The notes below the pieces were generated by a model. That model saw only the letters and a list, made by a program, of their open reading frames with translations. It was not told the origin of the DNA and did no database searches. A DNA stretch of 64,000 bases from Gnetum montanum (Eukaryota; Streptophyta; Gnetopsida; Gnetales; Gnetaceae), in assembly GCA_015680685.1 (NCBI GenBank), contig MNCI01021389.1:2795-66794 (forward strand), read 5' to 3'. A program made the translations under genes and the position numbers. Shown here piece by piece: positions 20,030 to 33,464 of the stretch; the first letter of the stretch is position 1; the number at the start of each line of letters is the position of its first letter.

Positions 20030-22740
20030 ATGAATTTTAAGTAGCCTTCAACATCAATCCCAAGCACACTAGCTATCTTGCCCACGCAATAAGAAAACAG
20101 GATTGACCACCTTGTTGGTCCTACCATGGCAAAGCCAAGGTGATACATGGCCAAGACTTGGAGTATACTGCACTAAACGATGAACAATACAAATTCATTT
20201 GTGCAAAGATCCAAGCAGGCCTATTCATAGACTACTTGGACATGGAAGTGAAATGGGGCTTTAAGCTTATCCACCGGAATGGAAGGGAGTATGTTGCTTC
20301 CCTAGTCGACTTCATCCCACTCATAGAACCCTACTATTTGATACTTTCCTAGCTCATTCAAATGAATGAGCATGAGGTGGGAATAGACTATGAGGAACTA
20401 CTACAAGAAGAACAAGATGAGTTTGAAGCTTGTTCTGAGCATGAGGACTCCTTCCACACTGTCTTCCAGTAGATGATCCTCAGTCTAACCCTCCCACAAT
20501 CCTATTCATCTGTCTTTCTTGAGATAGTCATAGCTTCAATATCACCTTCCAAGTCAACGCCTATGGTAGTGACACACCAGACGTAGTATACACATCATAA
20601 TGTAGTGCCTCTCATTAACTTGCCCTTCGTGGCATTATCATAGCCTATCCAGCCATCTTTGCCAATAGTAATCATATCCATCTAACCTTACATTCATATA
20701 GTTCATGTCTCTAAGCCTCAAACGACTCAAGCACCTTACGTTCTACCTATTTCATCAACACCCTTGGTAGTGGTTCAACCCACACACACATGGCTTCCCC
20801 CAATCATTGGGCCTATAGCACAATTAACACAACAAGCACCTCACATGATCCCATAACCTACAACTAGGTTGTGGATCACATAACCAACACAGCGGATCTT
20901 ACAACCAGCATAGTCTGCTGCAGCATCCCAAAGCTTGGATCAAGAATTCCAACTGATCCAAACTTGACAGAGGAGGTGAAGTGGCTCAAGGCTGCCTCCT
21001 TCAAAACATTACAATTAGTGGACTTCTTCCAAGATGACCCCATAAGTCCTGCTATCTCACCACTAACTCTACTAACTGGGATCCCGTTGCCCCACTTCAC
21101 CACATGCAAATGGTGAAGGGGATCCCAACACACACCTAGTGATGTTCAAGTCCAAGTGCTTATTACTGTAAGCATGGCCACACGCCATCAAATGCATCTT
21201 TGCCATGTCACTCACTAGCAAGGAACTAGACTAGTACTATGCATTACCCCACAACTCTATCTCCTCTTTGGAGGATCTTCTAAGCTAGATTGTAATGTGC
21301 TTCAAGTACAACTTGAAGCTTGAAACCACTCTAGAACAACTGATGCAGATCAAGCAGGGTCATCTAAAGCCTATGGAAAAATTTATCCAATGTTAGATCA
21401 CCTCATTGAATGAAATTCTAGAGCCAATAGCTGAGATGCACCTCCTAGCCAACTTCAAGGATGTAGTCAACGACTTCATCAAGTGAAAACTATACTACTT
21501 AGCCCTATAGTCTCTGAGCCAAGTGTTTGCCTAGACCAAAAGCATACAAGATGCAGCTAAAGCCAACAAGGACTCAGCCTACGTGACCTATAAAAACTTA
21601 CATGCCAAAAAGGACATGGAAAAAGAGAAGCAAAGTGTAGCCATGGTAACTATGGGCAAAGAGGATAAAATAATTAACCTGAGGCTAATGTCCAAGCCAC
21701 CTAAGGCCCCAACCAAAAAAAAACCACCAACCCTAGCACTGCAACAACTAACTAGCCCGCAACACTGGCAACCATATTGCAAGCCACTCCAAGACCAAAC
21801 TTTGAGTGCAAGGATCACTCAAAGTATACCCTATTATCACTAAAACCCTCTAAACTATTGGACAAACTATTGAAGGCTAGACGTATCCAATACAAGTATA
21901 TGTCCAAAGATGCTCACAAAAGACACAATAGATATTGTGAGCTCCTAAGGAATCCCACATCAACAATAGCAAATGACTTTTGCATAATCCTTCAGGATGA
22001 CCTCCAAAAAATGATTGACAGAGGTGAGTTGGTCCTTGATGCTACTAACCCAGTGAGGCCTCAAAACCAATCTATCAGAGTGTACAAGGACCCTCTAAAT
22101 GCAAATGGCATAGGCTATGTCATCAACGTTATTAGTGTTGATGACAACCCAGAACTAGTGCAGTGGCTATTCGTGGTCCATGTGCCCTCTAGTAGTGCAA
22201 TGGTCCCCTTAACCTCCATGAGTTCAAGACCACCTTTTCACCTTAGGCACCCACAACACCCTTCGTGGTTAAGGTCCCACAACATGTCACAACAACCACC
22301 ATTCAGCCATTCTTTGTCGTCAGGGTGTCACAACATGCTAATTCCTCATCTACTTGAAGTCCAATAGTGGGCAATGCATTAGTCCCTTCTTGGCCAAGAG
22401 CCAATCCTACTGATAACACTAATAGACCCTCTAGGTGGCAACCCAGGAGATCCAATGAGCATCTCACGAATAGAACGATCAAGCAACATCAAGAGAAAAA
22501 GGTGTTGGGTCCGCTAAAGCTAGTACCGCTATCTACAATCCCCATGACAAAAACAACTAAGGAGCCCACAACCAGCAACTCACAACCAAGAACTGGGACC
22601 CCTGCGTGGGCCAAGCAAGCAAATCCCAAGTCCCCTCCATGAGAGATCCATATTTTAGGGCATATGGAGGAGGTCAAGGCCAACAAAATGGTCAATGGAA
22701 AAGACTTCATAGATGCATTAGCCTAGGTTAAGCAATTGTT
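20030..22740 (+). pseudogene. A3 gag relic (Tat lineage)
   Basis: It starts at the ATG at 20030. The N-terminus has YKFICAKIQAGLFID and HRNGREYVASLVDF (20140-20352). The gag core near 21155-21560 has LKYNLKLE-type text and SLSQVFA. The C-terminal part in open stretch 21777-22367 shows DHSKYTLL, LLKARRIQYKYM, DDLQKMIDRGELVLDATN and PQNQSIRVYKDP, closely matching A4 (35190-35630). The zinc-knuckle region of A4 (about 35365-35450) is mostly deleted here between NPTST and DFCIIL. Stops and frameshifts are frequent. Confidence 0.8.
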
Positions 22741-23640
22741 AAAGTAGAAGAACATAAGGTTGAGCCTTTATGGCCTGATTATGACCTAATTCTCCCACTG
22801 CAAAGAACAAATGCAAATGTTGACCTTCATTCTTATTACAGAGGACATCCCAACAAATGAGAATTCCATCCATGCTATGATGTTACCTCTTGCATTGCAG
22901 GAATCAAGCTCTACATCCCTCGCATTTCATGATGATGCAATTAAGGTCAACCCTAAGAAGGGAGAGGTCATAACAACCCCCATGTTCATCACTATACATG
23001 TCGAGCAATGCAAAATTCAAAGGGTGCACGTTGACAATGAGGAAGTAGCAAATGTTATCCCATACACTATCATTGATAAACTAGGCCTTGCAAACCAAAT
23101 CAAGCTAACCAAAACCATGTGTCTAAAATCCTTCAATTGGTCATGCATCATCATTAGGGGTATTGTAACAATAGCCTTTGTGGCAAGGGAGCAATTCCCC
23201 ACCATCACCAAATTCATCATAATAGAGGAGATGCTAGGATTTAACCTAATATTAGGCAAGCCTTGGCTAGCCCAGCTATGAGTCGTATCCTCCCTGATTC
23301 ATCAACAAATCCACCTTCTATATGAAGGTGATGAAGTTATCATCCACAGTGATCATGCTACCCCTCCAACTATCAACAACATAGACATGGAGCAAGGGTC
23401 AAAGGTCAAATTCCCTAATGACACACCTTTGGCAGACAATGAAACACACGAGGCCAACACACCCAAAGAGGTAGTAGAAGCCACCGACCTCCTAGAGGAT
23501 GCATTGTGGGAAAAATTACCCTTCAATATAGAGAGCGAGGATTAATGAAACTACCAGATAGTACAATCTAGGATCTACATGCCCCCTAATCCACATTGGT
23601 TAGGAAGCAACTACGCAACTAAGGCCCCCTTAGTCTGAAG
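22741..23640 (+). pseudogene. A3 protease relic
   Basis: The open stretch 22811-23281 is the retropepsin region joined to gag. It reads VHVDNEEVANVIPYT where A4 has VHIDDGVATNVIPYT, so the Gly after the Asp is lost. The second conserved strand, FNLILGKPWLAQL, is present. A C-terminal tail with DEVIIH and acidic stretches continues past the TGA at 23279, ending near 23640 (YMPPNPHW). The polyprotein is cut from RT by the antisense-gene block in both A3 and A4. Confidence 0.8.
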
Positions 23641-24394
23641 GAGTGCTAGAAACCTGCCCATTATTCATTTCTGTGCACCGTGCATCTTACTCCCCATTTA
23701 CATGCATTAGCATTGTAGCATATTATTTAATCACTTAGCTTACCATTTGCACTACCTACACATTTGATAGCTTAGTTTACATTTCCACCATTGTTACTTT
23801 AATGCATTTTCCTTTATGCATAAAAAAACATCAAAATGCATAAAAATCATAAAAGCTAAAATTACAAAAAAAAAAGAGAGATAGCAACATATTGGACTCA
23901 TAATGACATTAAACTACTGTTGTGGCCCAGAATGGCCTTAAATTATCACTTCGGTGTGGAATGTCCTAAAACTATCACTTTTAATTCTATCCCTACAACC
24001 CACCATGGCCTTAAACTGACAATGCATGGCTTGCCATGCCTTAAACTAGCAACGCAACTCCAAATGGCCTTAAACTATAACCTTTGATCCCATCATAGTA
24101 GCTCGAAATGGCCTTAAAGTAGCATCGACCATCCCTCTATGACCTTAAACTAGCATGAGGCTCACAATGGCCTAGTCACACTATCATCGCATAATCCTAA
24201 CTTAACATATTAATTCATCACATTATAAGCATAGTAAGTGCTTAGCAAATAACCATATAAAAGAAAATTTTACACATTACACATTACATATGGCAAATAT
24301 AGTCATTAGATAAATAGCAGTACATAGCATGAGCAGCATCATGTGGTAAAACTATAGCAAAAATTCCCAACAACGAGTGTACATCAAGTCATGC
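23641..24394 (+). repeat. A3 spacer with ~30-bp 'CTTAAACTA' array
   Basis: From about 23920 to 24190, units such as GGCCTTAAACTATCAC and GGCCTTAAACTAGCA recur about every 25-40 bases, nine or so times, with substitutions. The matching place in A4 (37425-37625) has the same array. A related array follows pol (48900-49330) and sits at 29930-30410. The rest is AT-rich, with no gene seen. Confidence 0.75.
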
Positions 24395-27300
24395 TCAACT
24401 AGTGGCGCTAGGTGGGGGTGAAGCTTCTTCATCCTCCACTACATCACTAGGGCCTGTAGCATCTCTTGGTACCTACCACAATAACCATAGAAAATAGGCA
24501 TCATTAGTAAGCAAGCCTGCATGATACAAGCTAACTCAACACAAAAATATAAAAGCATAAAAATAACTAACCTAAGAGGGTCCTGCATCAGTGATTTCTA
24601 GAGGTAACTTTCCAAGGTCAATGTCTAAGTGTTAGAGGATCTTGGCCTTGAAAAGTTATGTCTAGTCCTCCTAGCTAAAGTTAATCCCCACAAGGGTCTT
24701 GCCTTTGTCCATGACTATCCTTGTGAATGACTCCACTGAAAAGGTAGCAAAAGAAGCCTCTCTAGAAGGGATGATGATTTGCCTCTCTAGAGAGTTACTC
24801 ATTACCATGTGCTACGTGAACAACTTGTACACCTACCTCCCACTAGTTAAGAAACATCTTGAGGTGGAAATGTTTGATAAAATCATCCTTGTACCATCAT
24901 AGGTACACATCATGCTTGCACTTATATTGGTGCTTGTGGTTCTTCCGAGTCTGCCCCAATCTATAGACCTTTGCACTGTAATTCTTCCAATCTTGGTTCT
25001 TTTCGGCAAGTAAGTTAAGCTGCAGCCACTACTCAATCAGATCCCATGTGGCCTCATTCTTGCCTCTAAGAGCTATCTAGTATCAAGCATACTCTATCTC
25101 AAAGGTATGTCAGGTGTTGTCTCCCTACAATCTAGTTGCCAAGAAATCATATCTGGATTGCAGATTATTGATCTTCATATCCTAGCTAGTCACTCTCTTC
25201 GATAACTTATGCACACATTTTCATAGGTTCTCATTCGAGTGCCTGCAAACCCATAGTGCCTTCGCACAAGAAAGCATGCACTTTTTTGATGTCTCGTACA
25301 TGCAATGAGAGACCTGATCAACCTCAGGAGGGAGGTTAGGGAGGGCATCCACCTTGGCCACCTTGCTCAAACCCCACTGAAGCTTAGGACTTGTAGACAT
25401 GCAACAATAAATTAATCTTGCAAGAAATAAGCATGCAAGTAGTAGAGTAATACAAAGAAAAGCAACATCACACATACCAAGCTTGGAATCTACCTATTGC
25501 ATCAATGAAGATGAATTTATCAATTATGTCTACCCATGGCTCTATGTAGTAGGTAGACATGGGACTACTAGTGAGAACATCTAATGGTGTAGTGCAACAA
25601 TGCAGTTAGCATATAACTAAATAGCTACAGATGTTATAGCAAATGGAAAATAATATATAGCAATCCAAGATAGTTACCTAGCAAGCCCTTAGGCATGAGT
25701 GTAGGGGGTCACCTAGTTGCACACCATCGAATAGGCTATCAAAATCGCCCCCATCAGGGTGGAGCAAACCCTCTTTTTTCAATTGTTGGAGGGTTTTTTT
25801 TGCTTTACGTAACTCATTCCCATGAGCCTCCCCTTCCTCAAATTGAGGAGGTGCTTCTTCTGCTACTACTTTGATCATTACTCTAGCATCCCTCTCTCTT
25901 ATCTCTGCAATTAATGCATATCCATACATAGCACATTAGTATACATATATGCATGTCATTAGCTAGTTAACTGTATAACATAAAATTATTAAAACATAAG
26001 TATACATAAAAATATAAGTAATGCATCTAAGAAATTTACAAATACTAACCTACAACCTCTACATGCAAACCTTGAAGCTTAATACAGATCTTCTTACTTC
26101 CTGGCCTCTCAACCTTAGGGGTAGCCACCTCTATAGGGCATGGCCTCCTAATCTTGGTCCTAGAGGATCCCATTGTCTTTGCAATATAGTGGTTCACCTT
26201 CCCTATGTCCCTAATGCCAACTAAAGGACCATCACTTGCACTATCACATGAGTGATGTGACTACCCCATAAGACCCTTAGTTGTTATGGACAATGACTCA
26301 TTGATACCCTTTGGGGGGGTCCTACGTGCATGTAGTCATGAACATGTGCTTAATACATGGCCTGGAGAGCTTTTCACAGTCCTACATAACAAATCATTCA
26401 TTTTCACGCACAACTAAGAACTCCACGAACCTTCATAGGTATCCTGTGAAGAACGTGAAGTGGACATGGAACCTTGCCTAGAGGTTGAACCATAGCCTAG
26501 ATATCTCCGCATGCAAGTCGATGGTGATATACATAGCCCAATTAAACCTCTTACGTTCTAGAAACACCTCCTTCATCACCCATGCCTACTCCACCCCAAG
26601 GATCTTTCCTTGGAAGAGAAACTTCAGAAAGGCACAAGCACAAAAAAGAGGGTAGAGCTTCTGCACCTTAGGCACAAGCACATCCTTAATCGATATGCCC
26701 TTGTGAGATTGAGTGGCCTCCAACCAATCCTTGATCTCTCCTCTGCAGTCTACCTCCCTACTAGCCTTATCAACAATCATCAAGCCATCAGTGGGGAGGT
26801 CAAAGAGGTTAACAAAGAAGGCCTTGCTAAGGTCCACCACTATCATCACATTGTGCACTCGAGTGACAAACTACCAAATGTTGCTACTAAAGGAGTTGAT
26901 GATGGTAACCATTTCAACCACCGAAATACTTGGGCTAAGGGCCAAAAATAGGTCCATCAACTCTGCATGCATGAGCCAAGTAATCAATGCATCTGAGGAT
27001 TTATAGCATAGCCAATGTTTTGCATCCTCCACATTACCATAATTCATGATGAGGATGGCCTCTGTGCGGCCCGTGGTGATCACTGTCACCTCACCCGAGG
27101 AAACTACTACTGCAACAAAGGCAAAACAACATTAGCATCATGCAAAGGAAAACTAACAAGCATACATAAGTAACTACATAAGCCAAAATAATAGATACAT
27201 ATGCAGCACAAATGGGATGCAAGATGGGGTTGGCGCCCACTCCTCAATGTTGCTCTCACTAGTAGCCCATTCCTCATCCAACCAACCATGAGTCTTGCAC

Positions 27301-27994
27301 CGCTCGTATGCCTTTGGGTATTAGGTTGGGTAGACCTCCAAATCAAGCCCCACCTACTTAAGAATATTTGCCTCAACATTCAGGCTCGATGAGAACACCC
27401 CCAGGGTAATGCAGGTCAAGGCTAGAGCATCTACCTCATCATGTAAGCCCTCCTCATCAACTCTAAACTTAGCATCAACCACATAACAATCTAACATGAG
27501 CAAGTGGCAAGAACCACTACGAAAGCCATAAACACACTTACCCTCTAGTGTAGTAGATAGTTCTAGGTGGGTTCTAGAACAAGGTGTGCACATGCAACAT
27601 GATAAAAAGGGTGTTGCTTTTATTGTAGCAACCAAACCCCATCATGTGCCATATCTTGGATAGGTGTCAAACACCCCTAGGGCCTTTGCTCAAACCACCT
27701 ACTTCATCACCACTAGTAGTAGGTTCATCTGACATGAACCTCAACATGTCCTAGTTAGCCCTAGGCTGCAACATCTCTATGATGGCACTAGCAGCCTTCA
27801 TTTCCAAGTGTGACCACATGATCATACTAAATTATTGCAAAAAATATTCTAAGAACTCACAAGCCCCTGGCCAAAACCACACTGCCTAATGACCCACCCA
27901 CATATCTAGCACAAGCATGTTGGAGACAGGTTTTCTCATGCAACATAGGATGTCCACAAGCTCCATTATGATCAAGACAAGCTTTGATAGCATC
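24395..27994 (-). pseudogene. A3 antisense accessory gene, about seven exons
   Basis: This reads on the minus strand between protease and the pol deletion. Exons inferred by comparison with A4 (minus strand, 5' to 3'): 27994-27542, 27467-about 27210, 27109-26050, 25904-25678, 25580-25478, 25398-24572, 24472-24395. Donors include GTAAGTGTG after 27542, GTTAGTATT after 26050, GTAACTATC after 25678, GTATGTGTG after 25478 and GTTAGTTAT after 24572. Acceptors end TTTTAG, TTGCAG and TGGTAG. Protein landmarks: CEFLEYFLQ (exon 1), FLALSPSISVVEMVTIINSF and KIRRPCPIEVATP (exon 3), EAHGNELRK and DSLFDGVQLGDP (exon 4), KALWVCRHSNENL (exon 6), and an acidic, proline-rich end DEEASPPPSATS before TGA. The total would be near 1,000 codons. 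I do not recognise the family. A TAG lies just before the last donor in both copies. Confidence 0.75.
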
Positions 27995-29870
27995 CTAAAA
28001 TCACCAAGTAATAAGAAAAGTGTTAGTATATAGACATGGATGCAAATTTTTGGAATGAAATTATTAAAATAAATTAGCAAAAATTAACACTATACAACAC
28101 TAACTAATAAAAATTCTTAATTTTGGTAATTCCCTCTAGGGCCCCACGGGTATAGGACATCAACCAATCCAATTTAGTATGCCTGGTACTCACTGGGGTA
28201 CATCACGTTTTCATAAGCTTAATGTTATATTTTGTAGGTTTAGCATCATGCATGGTTTACAAAATTTTGACAATTTTTTTCTAACTCCTTGCTACCTTAA
28301 TAGAGAGCATAGTCTAAAGAGGGTGAAATTTTTTCTAACTCTGGAACCACCCTGACTACTCTCCCAATGTGTGGAGAGCATAGTCCCCAAAAAATTGACA
28401 AATTTCCAAACACTTGAAATGCAAACAAACTTCCACAAACACTCAGCGAGGTGAAAATTTTTCCAAATACTTGGTCACACCAGTGGGGAGCGTAGTTTGC
28501 ATGCACCATGTGCTATCGTCCCATTGCCCTCTATGCATTGTTCCCTATCGTGACATCATGTGCCATGCCTGTGCCCTACCATGCCTTGCCCATGGTTGCC
28601 ACGTGCCATGCCAATGCCCACTATGCCACTGCACTCATCATGCCAACCAAGCCTTAACCTCTCTCCCTACTCCATCTTTACCACTGTTGATCAAAGAAAC
28701 ACAAAAATGAGAGATAAAAAGCACACCCTAGCACAATCGCCCCCGCGACCCTGGAGACGTGTCGTTGGGTGCAACAACCCTCATGGTCCTCATAGCACAC
28801 AACATGCAAAGCCTCTGCATCATGCCAAGATACAAAAAGAAATTCTTCTTCAAGAAAACAAATCTAGAAACAAACCCCTACTTTGCCCTTACTTGTCCCA
28901 CAAAAAACAAAAATTTTCAAAATAGAAGTGCAAGGAAAACCCCTGTCACACCCCTTACCTCGTGGTAAACCACTCCTAGCCATTGCACTGCGAAGTGTAG
29001 CCTATGGCCTCCCCCACGATCCATGCCAAAAATCCCACAACCAAATGCAGTAGAAGAATTTCAACTTATCACCAAAAATTCCTTCCTACCAAAATAGCCA
29101 TGGTGGCGTGTGACAAAAATGACCACTACCATGATAGGGTAGGGCACACTACACTATGCTCCCAAACCCTCACCAAGGATGAAATGCAGAAAATAAGACT
29201 AAAAATGAGCAAAGGGGATAGCGTAGTCAAGGTACCTAGCTAATGATAATGGCCTTCTCTCCTCCATGTGTGCCTGAGGCACATAGCCTAGTGCTCATTC
29301 CCCCTCATTAACATTTACCAATCCTAGGTGCAGGCATCCACTCTAGTGCATCATTGTTCCAACTATGCTCTCTACTCCCAACGCACAACAAGTAAGGGCA
29401 AGGCTACGCTCTAGATGTCATGTTTGAAATTAAGAAAATGATAACTTATCCATGGTAAAATGTACCTATATACCCTATCAGGATCATTTAATGACCCACC
29501 AACTCAGGACTACACTCCACACCAGATGCCTAGTGGAGAATGTAGTTGGGTGAGAGCATAGTTAGGTGAGAGCGTAGTCACCCATACTTAGCCAAAATTT
29601 TCAATCTTTGGCCACCCTGCCAATGCCCCTGCTAATTCCACTTCCCAAGCATGACTAGCCTTTCCTGGAATGACATGTCTGATGCGTATATAGTTTGCTA
29701 AGACCTAAAACTAGCATGCACACAACCTGCTGAGAACTAAAACCAACACAAACATGTTTACCTTCCTTAATAGCTTACATGTATACTTAGGAAATGTTCA
29801 TCGCATTGCTTCCTCCTCATTTGTGTATAATAACTTCGTTAAAATAGGTGCTACTTGACTTTTTTCTAGT
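27995..29870. other. A3 spacer upstream of the antisense gene
   Basis: It is non-coding as far as I can see. 28300-28510 carries GAGAGCATAGTC / GACTAC motifs in TTTTTCTAACTCT-type units like those of the A LTR, and 29500-29585 carries GGACTACACTC...GAGAATGTAGT...GAGCGTAGTC. Between them, 28540-29240 is a C-rich, degenerate repetitive stretch (CCATGCC, GCCACGTGCC) with low-complexity open frames. It could contain the promoter of the antisense gene, but no clear TATA box stands out. Confidence 0.5.
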
Positions 29871-29880
29871 TCATTTTGTA
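29871..29880 (+). other. Junction where A3 has lost pol
   Basis: CTTGACTTTTTTCTAGTTCATTTTG matches A4 at about 45377-45404 and then changes directly to TATGAAGCTATATTAC, which matches A4 from 48849 (TATGAAGTTGTACTAC, the last integrase codons). A short TTTTG/CTTG overlap lies at the join. Confidence 0.8.
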
Positions 29881-31300
29881 TGAAGCTATATTACATCTAA
29901 CATGCAGAATTGCACATCAATGAAGCAAGGTAAGTAGTACGTTCATTATGATGCTAAATTGGCACAGAGGTATGCATACGCACAACACTTATTTGCTACA
30001 ATGTTAAACTGGCGAAGCATCTGCTATGATGTTAGACTAACATAACACATTCGCTATGACATTAAACTAGCATAGCAGCTTGTATGCTATGATGTTAAAC
30101 TAGCAATGCATATGTCTACTATGACATTAAATTGGCATAGCGACTCATCCACCACGACTCTAAATTGGCATAGCTTGTCCTTAGGTCACAACATTAAACT
30201 GGCACAATAGCTCCTCTACTATGATGTTAAACTAGCATAGCATTTATCTGCTACGATGCTAAACTGGCACACAGTAGTCTGCTAAGACTATAAACTAGCA
30301 TACCATGGTTTTCTAGGACCTTAAATTGGGTTCACGATCTACTAGGACCTTCAACTAGTAAGGCCATGATCTACTAAGACCTTAAACTAGGTTCACAGTC
30401 ATCCACGCATAATTCTACAAGTAAGCGAGTGAACATAACTCTAACTACCCCCTCCTCTTTTTTGTATCACATAGGCATGGATACTATAATCTTGGAATGA
30501 AGCACCTATAACCTACATAGCCTTTAGAGCACTTGTAGCATCATCGCCCCTAGCGTTTTACTAGATTTTTGAGCACTTGCAACCAATTTGGCATTTGGAG
30601 CACTTGCAGCATCAATGCTCACTGCCATTTTTCTAGTTTTTTTAGCACTTGTAATCAATTTGGCCTTTAGAACACTTGCAGGATCTTTGCCCCCTGGAAT
30701 TTTATTTGCATTGTGTATTGTGTGTTTTTCTTATCATCTCAAATTTGTGTTTGCAGGATGAAAACCTAAGTCATCATGTAAAGATGCATCTCATAGCAGC
30801 AGCAAGTCACCGCATTACTCTGATGTGCATGATTGGACTAGCCAAGCCTCTCAAGAGTGCACATCCCTATTGTCCCATTATAGCCTACCTGCATCCACCC
30901 CTATGTCCCAACAATCTTGCATTCTCCCACATAGTCAATGACTAAAAACCCCTCTAACACTTACGTGTTGCAACCACATTGCATCCTCTTCAAGTCAAAC
31001 CATAAAACCCAAGGTGAACGTAACATAAGTTGTCTTATAGAGAGCCTTTGTTGGCTAGTCAAAGCCTAGGTAGATGTAACACAAGTTATCCCATGGATGA
31101 AACACCTATCCTATAGATGTAGCATGGTTTTTCAAACATTAAAGCAAAGTTCATCTAGTGGCACGCAGTCCACTTGATGGAAAGCACTCCACAGTTAGCA
31201 TTTAGTAATGTGTAGAACCCAAAGTAGGTTCATCCAATAAAAAAAGCAAAAAAGCAAGAAAAAAAAGAACAAAGGGGGAAAAGCACATCCATAAAGAACC
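29881..31300 (+). repeat. A3 3' tail: ~30-bp array and pre-LTR region
   Basis: About 29930-30410 holds a dozen or more units of the form ATGATGTTAAACTAGCATAGC. 30520-30690 has a looser repeat around GAGCACTTGTAGCATC. 30740-30960 includes a short open stretch sharing VKMHLI..ASH.IT.MCMIGLAK with A4 (59950-60025). The polypurine tract is damaged (ATAAAGAACCTAA at about 31292-31302, against AAAGAGGGGCTAA in A4). Confidence 0.7.
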
Positions 31301-33041
31301 TAAAACATCACTAAATTTGGGCTCTTAGGTCTCAACTGTAGATTTTCCAAAGTGTCAAAACTTCGCAAAAAATTTCTAGGTGTTGAGACTATGCTCTCCA
31401 CTATTAGGACTGCACTCCAAAGTGTACTCAACATAGTTGACATGGATAGCCCAGGTTTACAAGATTTTTCTAAGTGTTGATAGTAGTTGCACAATTTTCT
31501 AAGTGTCCTGACTATGCTCTCCCTATCAGGACTACGCTTTAGAGCGTAGTCAGCATGGAAATGACCAACTTTGCAAATTTTCTTGAGTGTCAAGCTAGAG
31601 GCTATCAGGTTGGCTTGGGATGGAAAAAATAGTTTGGAAAATTTTCTAACTTTTGAGGCTATGCTCCCTATTATGCTTTAGAGCGTAGTTAGCGTAGTCT
31701 ATTTAAAGACATCAAGTTTTGATAGGTTTTTCTAAGTGTCAAGGCTATGCTCTCACCTCCAGGACTATGCTCTAGAGCATAGTTAGTGTAGTCTACACTA
31801 GAACACATCTTTTGGCAAAGTTTGCCAAACTATTGGGCTATGCTCCATAGCATAGTTAACATAGTCATGCAAAACTACCTCCAGAAGCCTCTAGAGCTCA
31901 ACATCGACTTGCATCGTAACTCCAACATTCTTTAGCAAGCAAGATCAACAAGTTTTGTCTCTTTTTCACACCCCATTTATCTCCAGATTGTACCTATGCT
32001 CAACACCACTCAAGAGAGTGGGTATCATAGTCCTAGAGCATAGTCTTCAAAATTGCACTATTTTTCATTATTTTAAGGTATTTTGTAGTTTGTTTAGCAT
32101 TCACATTTTCAGTCTTGGTAGCATAGTCACAGTCTGGTAGTCTCACAAGGTCCATTGGAGCACACCAATAAAACACCATTTGCTCCAGTGGAAGCGTAGT
32201 TGAGGCTAGCATAGTCCCAACTACCCCTCTACCACGTGGTACCCAATCCATGACTCATGCTAGTCCTAGGCCTATAACTACCCCAACACCTAACATTTTA
32301 GGGGTTGGAAAAACAAAAGCAAGGTTGGAATTTTTACATTTTAGTTGGCAAATCTCACATCTAGTCAGAAAATTTGAGCATTGGCATTCTAAGCACCCTT
32401 GCACCCAAGCACACCTAGCATCTTGGTGAACTTTGGGACACTACCTGACATTTTTGTGCACTATCCAGTGCACTATACACCACCATAGCTTGTGGGACAC
32501 CATAGCAACCAATTTTGTAGGCTCAAACTTCATGGTGGATGTCAGTTCTTTGCAACCAAACACCCTAAGGCTATGACTACGCTGCCTACTATGTCTATCT
32601 ATACACCGTGTACCTCCTAAACTTTTCTTTGTAGTTAACTATGCTCCCTCTTCCCCACCCCCCATCCCCTTCTTCCATTTAGGGTGATGTCATTCTCTCT
32701 TGCTCACATTTTGTGCATTTTTAGCATTTTCTTTTACATTTTGGCATTTTACCCACATTTTTTTCACTATTCTTGCACATATTTAGGCATTTACGCCCTT
32801 ATTTTCATGCTCAAAACCTCTACTATGCTCACACCCATGATCACTATGGACATCATAAAACACCACATCCCCCCTTGACACTTATTTTGTTGTAACATTA
32901 ATAAGCCCTAGTTCAATTGATAAGACCATTCTGGGCACCCCACCTCCATTCCCAATAGGCCCTTGTGCAGAAGGGGTCAAAGTTGTGTAACTGTAGATCT
33001 CTCAGAGTACAATTTCAACCTTCAATGTTTTGGTCACTACA
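31301..33041 (+). repeat. Family A LTR shared by A3 (3') and A4 (5')
   Basis: 1,741 bp, starting TAAAACATCACTAAATTTGGG (TG mutated to TA) and ending CACTACA. It pairs with 60861-62619, the 3' LTR of A4, along its whole length. The first ~600 bp carry the facing GACTATGCTCT / AGAGCATAGTC motifs. G-box CACGTG lies at 32233-32238, with a decayed TATA (TATAACTA) at about 32273. The A4 leader follows. Confidence 0.9.
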
Positions 33042-33042
33042 G

Positions 33043-33064
33043 TTTTCTAGTGCTAGCAGGAGGT
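33043..33064 (+). other. Primer-binding-like site of A4
   Basis: TTTTCTAGTGCTAGCAGGAGG starts one base after the LTR end. The parallel sites in A2 and A3 suggest a parental TGGTGCTAGAAGGAGGG. The tRNA is not assigned. Confidence 0.45.
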
Positions 33065-33464
33065 CCTTCACCATTTCTTTCTTCAGCCATCCCTTAGTTG
33101 TTTCCTTGCATGCTCTCTGCACCCTATGTGGAGTGGTCTCTATCATCAATTCCCCTGGAACCCCATTTGACAACACTAGAGTATTTATACTTAGTCAAAT
33201 TATGGGCACTCAATAAAGTGTAGCTAGCTCCAGTGTAGTGAGCATAGTTAACTCTGAGCATAGTCCCAGAGTTAGTCATTTTTCAGCACATTTACACTTA
33301 GTCATTTTTCTCTGCATTTCAAACTTAGTCATTTTTTTCTGTGTTTTTTAACACTTCATTATTTTTTCAGCAATCTGACACTTAGCTGCTTTTCTGCATT
33401 TTTGCACTTAGTTGTTTTTCTCTTATCTTTTGCATTAGCAACCTTTTACATTTCTCCTTGTATC

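Larger units (their letters stand above)
19596..31300 (+). mobile_element. Family A copy A3 internal region, lacking pol
   Basis: Order: leader, gag-protease (20030-about 23640), ~30-bp repeat array (about 23920-24190), antisense gene (24395-27994, minus strand), spacer, repeat array (about 29930-30410), 3' tail, then the LTR at 31301. Relative to A4, all of RT to integrase (A4 45404-48846) is missing, with the junction at about 29871-29880. The tail also lacks about 400 bp present in A4 (60440-60840). As it stands it is a non-autonomous form carrying gag, protease and the antisense gene. Confidence 0.85.
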
